A model generated the notes under the pieces. The model made no database searches. It was not told the origin of the DNA and was given only the letters and a program-made list of their open reading frames with translations. From the NCBI GenBank assembly GCA_023254755.1, contig JALRKU010000049.1, positions 1 through 5,611 of the forward strand: a stretch of 5,611 bases of DNA. Direction: 5' to 3'. Of the stretch, positions 1 through 4,154 are shown one piece after another (position 1 is the stretch's first letter; each line of letters begins with the position of its first letter). Both the position numbers and the translations under genes were made by a program. The DNA is from Aeromicrobium sp. (GTDB taxonomy: Bacteria; Actinomycetota; Actinomycetes; Propionibacteriales; Nocardioidaceae).

Positions 1-358
1 AGACGCACGGCAGGTGGTTCTGCTGTGCGACCGTCTGCGCCCGCAGGTGCTTCTTGACCGTCATCGGGTAGTAGGTGCCGCCCTTGACGGTGGCGTCGTT
101 GGCGACGACGACGCACAGCCGACCCTCGATGCGGCCGATGCCCGTGACGATGCCGGCGCTCGGCACGGCGCCGTCGTACATCCCGTCGGCCGCCAGCGGC
201 GACAGCTCCAGGAACGGCGAGCCCGGGTCGAGCAGGGCGTCGACGCGATCGCGGGGCATCAGTTTGCCCCGGGCGACGTGGTTGGCGCGGGCCCGCGCAG
301 GACCGCCCTCGCGGGCGGCGGCGAGCCGGGTGCGCAGCTCTTCGACCAGTTCCTCCAC
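1..358 (-). CDS. Acyl-CoA carboxylase beta subunit, methylcrotonyl-CoA carboxylase type (partial, C-terminus outside window)
   Basis: This is the first 119 codons of a carboxyltransferase subunit, cut by the left edge; the family is normally about 510-540 residues. By family knowledge it moves CO2 from biotin, carried on the alpha subunit, to an acyl-CoA, here most likely 3-methylcrotonyl-CoA in leucine breakdown. The visible part reads as MCC beta: VARGKLMPRDRVDALLDPGS near residues 28-47, the SAGIVTGIGRIEG block near 67-79, VVANDATVKGGTYYPMTVKK near 84-103, then the AQQNHLPC block that precedes the oxyanion-hole region. I chose GTG at 358 because a TACGTT -10 box (370-365) ends 6 nt before it, giving a leaderless start with protein MEELVEELRTRL. 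An in-frame ATG at 379 would add seven residues (MLWYVRA) but has no Shine-Dalgarno sequence and would lie upstream of that promoter. It is divergent from the TetR gene at 416, its probable repressor. Propionyl- or other acyl-CoA carboxylase beta is less likely, given the NDATVKGGTYYP text. Confidence 0.9.
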   Translation of the reverse strand, partial: MEELVEELRTRLAAAREGGPARARANHVARGKLMPRDRVDALLDPGSPFLELSPLAADGMYDGAVPSAGIVTGIGRIEGRLCVVVANDATVKGGTYYPMTVKKHLRAQTVAQQNHLPCV

Positions 359-364
359 GGCCCG

Positions 365-394
365 AACGTACCAGAGCATGTTAATGATCGTTAA
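365..394 (-). promoter_or_regulatory. Predicted leaderless promoter of the carboxylase gene
   Basis: On the minus strand TACGTT (370 to 365) matches the TAnnnT -10 pattern. It is separated by 18 nt from TTAACG (394 to 389), a -35-like element that is the right arm of the palindrome at 380-395. The -10 ends 6 nt before GTG 358, so transcription would begin at or next to the start codon. Prediction from spacing and pattern only. Confidence 0.5.
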
Positions 395-395
395 C
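380..395. promoter_or_regulatory. Candidate TetR operator (16-bp imperfect palindrome)
   Basis: GTTAATGATCGTTAAC reads as an inverted repeat with 7 of 8 base pairs symmetric; the one mismatched pair is T385/G390. It is AT-rich in an otherwise very GC-rich window and lies between the divergent carboxylase and TetR genes. Each arm coincides with the predicted -35 of one gene (TTAATG rightward, TTAACG leftward). A bound TetR dimer would therefore block both promoters. Size, symmetry and placement fit TetR operators; binding is inferred. Confidence 0.65.
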
Positions 396-409
396 CGAAC
401 CGATAGGAT
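381..409 (+). promoter_or_regulatory. Predicted promoter of the TetR gene, possibly leaderless
   Basis: TAGGAT at 404-409 matches TAnnnT and ends 6 nt before the GTG at 416. TTAATG at 381-386 sits 17 nt upstream as a -35-like element and is the left arm of the palindrome. AGGA at 405-408, 7 nt before GTG, could instead act as a Shine-Dalgarno sequence if transcription starts further upstream. The same bases therefore fit either reading; the mirror-image arrangement at the carboxylase gene favours the leaderless one. Confidence 0.5.
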
Positions 410-415
410 CGGACC

Positions 416-970
416 GTGGCCCACGACCGACGCACGCAGATCCTGTCCGAGGCGGCGATCCTGTTCGCCGAGCGCGGATTCCACGGCGTCTCGGTCCACG
501 ACATCGGCGCGGCCTGCGGCATCTCCGGACCCGCGATCTACCGCCACTTCGCCGGCAAGGACGACCTGCTGGCGCAGTCGCTCACCGCGATCAGCGAGCG
601 CCACGTCGCCGAGGCCACGGCCAGGGTCGCGGCGCACGAGGACGCCGACGACGCGCTGCGCTCGCTCATCGCCTGGCACATCGACTTCGCGATCGACCAC
701 CCCGAGCTGATCGTCATCCAGGACCGCGAGTGGTCCAACCTCACGCCCGCCGCCCAGCGGCGTGTCCGCGACCTGCAGCTGACCTACATCGACGCGTGGG
801 TCGGCGTGCTGCGCCGGCTCCGCACCGACCTCGACGCCGCCGAGGCACGGGCGGCCGTGCAGGCCATGTTCGGGCTGCTCAACTCCACGCCGCACAGCGC
901 GCGCATCAGCGAGAGCCGGATGCGCCTGCTGCTGGAGCAGATGGCGCGATCGGCTCTGCTGACGGCGTGA
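416..970 (+). CDS. TetR/AcrR-family transcriptional repressor, probable regulator of the divergent carboxylase genes
   Basis: This is a complete 184-residue protein of normal TetR size starting at GTG. The N-terminal DNA-binding domain spans about residues 5-50. The helix-turn-helix is about 27-46 (SVHDIGAACGISGPAIYRHF), with the classic IYRHFAGKDDLL continuation into helix 4. The C-terminal ligand/dimer domain (about 60-184) has no motif I can assign to a ligand. Its position, divergent from an MCC-type beta subunit, recalls BkaR (Rv2506) of Mycobacterium tuberculosis, a TetR repressor next to a branched-chain catabolic operon containing accA1/accD1; orthology is inferred from context only. 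The palindrome 20 nt upstream of its start is the likely operator for itself and the carboxylase, with an acyl-CoA or related intermediate as a plausible inducer. Its last 21 codons plus stop lie antisense to the tail of the convergent exporter gene. Confidence 0.93.
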   Translation: MAHDRRTQILSEAAILFAERGFHGVSVHDIGAACGISGPAIYRHFAGKDDLLAQSLTAISERHVAEATARVAAHEDADDALRSLIAWHIDFAIDHPELIVIQDREWSNLTPAAQRRVRDLQLTYIDAWVGVLRRLRTDLDAAEARAAVQAMFGLLNSTPHSARISESRMRLLLEQMARSALLTA

Positions 971-1823
971 TCGGTCGTCGGCCTCCGGTGCTCGCCACCG
1001 CGACGCCGACGAGCATCACGACCGCACCGACGAGCTCGATCGCGCTGGGCACCTCGTCGAGGACGAGCCAGGCCGTCAGCAGGCCGACCGGCGGCACCAG
1101 CAGGATGTACGGCACCACCGCCGCGGCCGGGTGGCGCGCGACCAGCGAGTTGAAGATCGTGTAGCCGACGAGCGAGGCGCCGACGACCGTGTAGGCGGTG
1201 CTGGCCACGGCGGCCCACCCGAAGTCACCGAGGGCCCGACCGATCTCGTCGGGACCGTCGACGACCAGCGACACCGCGAGGCACGGCAGCGGCACCACGA
1301 GCGCCGACCACACCACCAGGGAGAGTCCCGACGCGACCTTGGCCGCTCGCGCCAGCACGTTGCCGATCGCCCACGACAGGGCACCGCCGACGGTGACGAG
1401 CAGCGGGACCACCGACGCGTCCGCACCGAACCCGACGGCCACGACGACGAGGCCGACCGTGCCGACCACCACGCCCACCAGCTGGCGGCCGGCAGCCCGC
1501 TCGCCGAGCGCCAGCCACGCGATGAGCACCGTGAACACGACCTGCGCCTGGAGCACCAGCGACGCCAGCCCTGCCGGCATGCCGATCGACATCGCCAGGT
1601 AGAGCAGGCCGAACTGGCCGCAGCTCATGAACAGACCGATGCCGACCACCGCCTGCCACGACGCCGCCGGCCGCGGCACGAACAGCACGAGCGGGAACGC
1701 GACGAGGACGAAGCGGATCGCCAGGAACAGGAACGGCGGCACGTCGGCCAGCCCGTAGTGGATCGCGACGAAGTTGCAGCCCCAGATGACGGCGACCGCG
1801 ACGGCGAGGAGTCGATCGCGCAC
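906..1823 (-). CDS. EamA-like DMT-superfamily exporter (candidate O-acetylserine/cysteine-type exporter)
   Basis: This is a 305-residue integral membrane protein with two tandem EamA domains (about residues 5-130 and 142-278) and about ten hydrophobic helices, the normal DMT architecture. Several stretches resemble E. coli EamA (YdeD), an exporter of O-acetylserine and cysteine: WGCNFVAIHYGL (14-25), RFVLVAFP (37-44), GMPAGLASLVLQAQ (81-94) and LGERAAGRQLVG (106-117). The second repeat carries ALSWAIGN (148-155) and LLVPPVGLLTAWLVLDE (241-257). Substrate is inferred from this resemblance only. I chose GTG at 1823 because GGAG (minus, 1835-1832) lies 8 nt upstream; GTG at 1829 would add two residues. 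The open frame continues far upstream over the divergent gene, but that extension is not membrane-like and looks spurious. After the last helix, residues about 284-305 form an Ala/Pro/Ser tail lying wholly antisense to the TetR gene. No TAnnnT box is seen directly upstream. Confidence 0.9.
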   Translation of the reverse strand: MRDRLLAVAVAVIWGCNFVAIHYGLADVPPFLFLAIRFVLVAFPLVLFVPRPAASWQAVVGIGLFMSCGQFGLLYLAMSIGMPAGLASLVLQAQVVFTVLIAWLALGERAAGRQLVGVVVGTVGLVVVAVGFGADASVVPLLVTVGGALSWAIGNVLARAAKVASGLSLVVWSALVVPLPCLAVSLVVDGPDEIGRALGDFGWAAVASTAYTVVGASLVGYTIFNSLVARHPAAAVVPYILLVPPVGLLTAWLVLDEVPSAIELVGAVVMLVGVAVASTGGRRPITPSAEPIAPSAPAAGASGSR

Positions 1824-1855
1824 GGGCACGGCTCCATCGTCTCCCGTGCCCGGCC

Positions 1856-1882
1856 CCTGGGACGACCCGGGTTCCACCCAGG
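1856..1882. promoter_or_regulatory. Nested inverted repeat in the exporter / unknown-gene divergent spacer
   Basis: The outer arms CCTGGG (1856-1861) and CCCAGG (1877-1882) are a perfect inverted pair. They enclose the perfect 8-bp palindrome ACCCGGGT (1865-1872), with centres within half a base of each other. It lies 33-59 bp before the predicted start at 1915, that is upstream of and touching the expected -35 position, and 33 bp before the exporter start. It could be an operator for one or both genes. GC-rich DNA makes such symmetry commoner by chance, so confidence is limited. Confidence 0.35.
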
Positions 1883-1901
1883 AGTGCGCGAGATCCCGCC
1901 C

Positions 1902-1907
1902 TACGAT
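1902..1907 (+). promoter_or_regulatory. Predicted -10 box giving a leaderless start for the 168-residue gene
   Basis: TACGAT fits TAnnnT and ends 7 nt before the ATG at 1915. It contains the only TA dinucleotide in the 91-bp spacer. No Shine-Dalgarno sequence lies at normal distance before this ATG, which supports leaderless initiation. No convincing -35 is visible about 17 bp upstream. Confidence 0.45.
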
Positions 1908-1914
1908 GCTGCCC

Positions 1915-2421
1915 ATGGACCTGGGGAAGCTGCTGGGCGGCCGGCTCGACACCGACGCGCTCAAGGACGTCATCGACCTCGTCACCCGGAACCGCGAGCT
2001 GCTGGCAAACCTTCCCGACGTCGTCAGGGCCCTCGCGGGCGGCCTGTCCGACGCCGGCGAGCAGGCGCGGACCGCCGGGCTCGCGCTCGTCGGTCCCGAC
2101 GGGAAGTCCGGTGCCACCACCCGGCTCGGCGGCAGCGCGTCGACCCTCGGCACGATCGCCGAGAGCCTCACGACCGTCGCGACGTTCATCGACGACGCGG
2201 CCGACGACGTCGCCAAGGTCCCGCTCATGGGCGGCCCGGCCAAGCAGCTCGGCGGCGCGGCGAAGACCATCCACGGCACCACGACGAGTCTCGGCGGCCT
2301 CGCCGACGACCTCGTCGCGCTGGCCGACATCCTCGGCGACGTCGGCCGGGCCCTGACGGCGCTCGGCGACAAGCTCGACACGTCGGGCACCGAGGCCACG
2401 GGCCTCTTCGCGGCGCCCTGA
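1915..2421 (+). CDS. Conserved-looking protein of unknown function, LGG-repeat, predicted helical
   Basis: I do not recognise this 168-residue protein. It has no signal peptide, no clear membrane helix, no cysteine and no tryptophan. It is rich in Ala, Gly, Leu, Asp and Thr. Four LGG motifs occur: LLGG at 6-9 and LGG at 71, 112 and 126. The last three each start a similar block (TRLGGSASTL, KQLGGAAKTI, TSLGGLADDL) followed by a stretch with regularly spaced Leu/Ile/Val and acidic residues (for example DDLVALADILGDVGRALTAL, 131-150). This suggests amphipathic helices, perhaps a helical bundle or coiled-coil-like surface protein. ATG 1915 is chosen from the -10 box 7 nt before it; an in-frame ATG at 1906 falls inside that box, and a longer frame from 1774 reads Arg/Ser/Pro-rich noise. 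It is divergent from the exporter and ends 11 bp from the convergent glutamate-synthase-domain gene. Steady codon choice and a clean ATG support a real gene. Confidence 0.75.
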   Translation: MDLGKLLGGRLDTDALKDVIDLVTRNRELLANLPDVVRALAGGLSDAGEQARTAGLALVGPDGKSGATTRLGGSASTLGTIAESLTTVATFIDDAADDVAKVPLMGGPAKQLGGAAKTIHGTTTSLGGLADDLVALADILGDVGRALTALGDKLDTSGTEATGLFAAP

Positions 2422-2432
2422 CGCGACGCGGA

Positions 2433-4076
2433 TCAGCCGAGCCCGGCCGCCTGGGGGCGGAAGCCCGGGGGCCGGTTGGAGACCCGCGCCCCGAAGTCGT
2501 CGGGGTCGGCGAGGGCCCAGTCGGCGCGCCACGCCTCGGGCGCAGCGACGTGCAGCTGGCCGCGCTCGAGCCAGTCGTACAGCTCGGCGTACGAGGTCGT
2601 GACGTGGTGGTCCAGGCGGCGGTTGAGCAGTCCCGGGTGCAGCTCGTCGAACGACGACAGGCCCATCGACGCGACGATCTGGTGCGCGCTCGCGACGGTC
2701 GCGGCCTGGAAGTTGCGGACCCGCAGCGCCTTGTCGTCGACACGCAGGGCCCGCGCGCGCCACGGGTCCTGCGTCGCGACGCCGACCGGACACCTGTTGG
2801 TGTGGCACGCCTGTGCCTGGATGCAGCCGACCGCGAACATCATGGCGCGCGCCGCGAGCGTGAAGTCGGCCCCCTGGCAGATGCGCTTGACGACGTCGAT
2901 GCCGGTCGCGACCTTGCCACTCACCCCGATCTTGACCCGGTCGCGCAGCCCCACGCCGGTCAGCGCGTTGTGCACGAAGATCAGGCCCTCGGTCAGCGGT
3001 GTCCCGACGTGGTCCTCGAACTCGACCGGCCCGGCGCCGGTGCCGCCCTCGGAGCCGTCGACGATGACGAAGTCGGGTCCGGCGTCCTCCTCGTCCATCG
3101 CCTTGCAGATCGCCAGGAACTCGTGGCGCGACCCCACGCACAGCTTGATCCCCACCGGCTTGCCACCGCTGAGGTCGCGCAGCCGCTCGACGAAGTGCAC
3201 GAGCTCGCGGGCCGACCCGAACTCGGGGTGCGCCGGTGGTGACACGACGGTGTGGCCCTCGGGGACGTGCCGGGTCGCGGCGATCTCGGCGTTGACCTTG
3301 GCCCCGGGGAGCACGCCGCCGAGACCTGGCTTGGCACCCTGGGAGAGCTTGACGGAGATCGCCTTGACGCTCTCGCCACGGGCCTTGCGCGCGAACGCCT
3401 CGGCGTCGAAACGGCCCTCGGGCGTGCGGCAGCCGAAGTAGCCGGAGCCGAGCTCCCAGATCAGGTCGCCCCCGTGCTTGAGGTGGTACGGACTGATGGC
3501 GCCCTCACCCGTGTCGTGCGCGAACCCGCCCAGCGCGGCCCCGGCGTTGAGGGCCTCGATCGCGTTGCCCGACAGGGAGCCGAAGCTCATCGCCGACACG
3601 TTCAGCAGCGCGATGTCGTAGGGCCGGGTGCAGCGGGGCCCGCCGAGGCGGACGCTCGGCAGGTCGCCCGCCGCCTGACGGGCGCTGAGGGAGTGGGTCA
3701 CGAACTCGTAGCCGACCGCGTTGACGTCGCGCTCGGTGCCGAACGGCTCGGCGTCCTCGTCACCCTTGGCGCGGGCGTAGACGAGGTCACGGGTCTCGCG
3801 GTCGAACGGCGCACCGTCGGTGTTCGACTCGACGAAGTACTGCTGGATCTCCGGACGGATGAGCTCGGCGGCGAAGCGGAAGTGGCCGAGCACGGGGTAG
3901 TTGCGCAGGATGCTGTGCCGACGCTGCAGCAGGTCGCTGACACCGACCAGCCCCACGACGAGAAGCGGGGCGGCGAGCAGCCACCACGCCCAGCCGTGAA
4001 GGAGGGCGAGCGTCGCCAGCACCGCCCCGCCGACCACGAGTCCCACGATGACGAACCACCTGATCATGGCCCTCAT
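2433..4076 (-). CDS. Membrane-anchored FMN-binding glutamate synthase family protein (stand-alone central domain)
   Basis: This 547-residue protein carries the central FMN-binding domain of the glutamate synthase large subunit. Residues about 5-27 and 28-47 are two hydrophobic segments forming an N-terminal membrane anchor. The (beta/alpha)8 domain follows: NVSAMSFGSLS (159-169), HDTGEGAISPYHL (187-199), KLSQGAKPGLGG (243-254), IVDGSEGGTGAGP (338-350) and VSGKVATG (385-392). Cys418, Cys424 and Cys429 form C-x5-C-x4-C in GCIQAQACHTNRCPVGVATQ, matching the [3Fe-4S] ligands of GltB, so FMN and cluster binding are likely. Missing are the N-terminal glutaminase domain with its catalytic Cys and the C-terminal GXGXG domain. 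Glutamine-dependent glutamate synthesis by this protein alone is therefore unlikely; the true substrate and partner are unknown. Length and layout resemble the YerD-like stand-alone family. ATG 4076 is preferred (GGGTGG just upstream); ATG 4067 would drop three residues. It lies 73 bp downstream of the MFS gene on the same strand. Confidence 0.92.
   Translation of the reverse strand: MRAMIRWFVIVGLVVGGAVLATLALLHGWAWWLLAAPLLVVGLVGVSDLLQRRHSILRNYPVLGHFRFAAELIRPEIQQYFVESNTDGAPFDRETRDLVYARAKGDEDAEPFGTERDVNAVGYEFVTHSLSARQAAGDLPSVRLGGPRCTRPYDIALLNVSAMSFGSLSGNAIEALNAGAALGGFAHDTGEGAISPYHLKHGGDLIWELGSGYFGCRTPEGRFDAEAFARKARGESVKAISVKLSQGAKPGLGGVLPGAKVNAEIAATRHVPEGHTVVSPPAHPEFGSARELVHFVERLRDLSGGKPVGIKLCVGSRHEFLAICKAMDEEDAGPDFVIVDGSEGGTGAGPVEFEDHVGTPLTEGLIFVHNALTGVGLRDRVKIGVSGKVATGIDVVKRICQGADFTLAARAMMFAVGCIQAQACHTNRCPVGVATQDPWRARALRVDDKALRVRNFQAATVASAHQIVASMGLSSFDELHPGLLNRRLDHHVTTSYAELYDWLERGQLHVAAPEAWRADWALADPDDFGARVSNRPPGFRPQAAGLG
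2447..2460. terminator. Weak candidate stem-loop past the convergent gene ends
   Basis: CCGCC (2447-2451) and GGCGG (2456-2460) pair around a 4-nt loop, 26 nt after the stop of the plus-strand gene and inside the last codons of the minus-strand gene. There is no T-tract. In such GC-rich sequence a 5-bp stem is common by chance, so this is only a tentative terminator for the rightward transcript. Confidence 0.2.
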
Positions 4077-4110
4077 GATCCACCCGATCGGCGCGGTGGC
4101 CGCGCACCGG

Positions 4111-4154
4111 CCTGATCGGTTCGGGCCGATCGGGTCGGACCCGGAGCGATCAGG
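4111..4154 (-). terminator. Hairpin-forming region after the MFS gene (terminator or intercistronic element)
   Basis: CCTGATCG (4111-4118) and CGATCAGG (4147-4154) are a perfect 8-bp inverted pair, the latter overlapping the MFS stop codon at 4150-4152. Between and overlapping them are two smaller hairpins: GATCGG (4114-4119) with CCGATC (4126-4131) around a 6-nt loop, and the CGGGTCGGACCCG dyad at 4131-4143. The long stem and the 4114-4131 hairpin share bases and so exclude each other. There is no T-tract, and the spacer contains no TA dinucleotide, so no TAnnnT promoter for the next gene. It may be a weak terminator or RNA-stability element setting the ratio of the two gene products. Confidence 0.4.

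Noticed and set aside
14..394. Plus-strand open frames over the carboxylase gene
   Set aside because: The minus strand gives an unmistakable carboxyltransferase sequence; the plus frames have no recognisable domain.
1774..1914. Upstream in-frame start at 1774 for the 168-residue protein
   Set aside because: The added 47 residues are low-complexity, overlap the exporter's first codons, and lie upstream of the predicted -10 box at 1902-1907.
1824..2399. N-terminal extension of the exporter frame on the minus strand
   Set aside because: It is Ser/Pro/Ala-rich, lacks membrane character, runs antisense to the 168-residue gene, and a GTG with a well-spaced GGAG exists at 1823.
1225..3141. A 638-codon minus-strand open frame and the similar one at 4073-5506
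   Set aside because: Both are Arg/Gly-rich shadows in a shifted frame of the exporter, glutamate synthase domain and MFS genes.
1131..3242. A 703-codon open frame on the plus strand across the exporter, unknown gene and glutamate synthase domain gene
   Set aside because: It crosses three genes with recognisable or clean frames, is extremely rich in Arg, Asp, His and Gly, and shows no domain. Long stop-free antisense frames are expected at this GC content.
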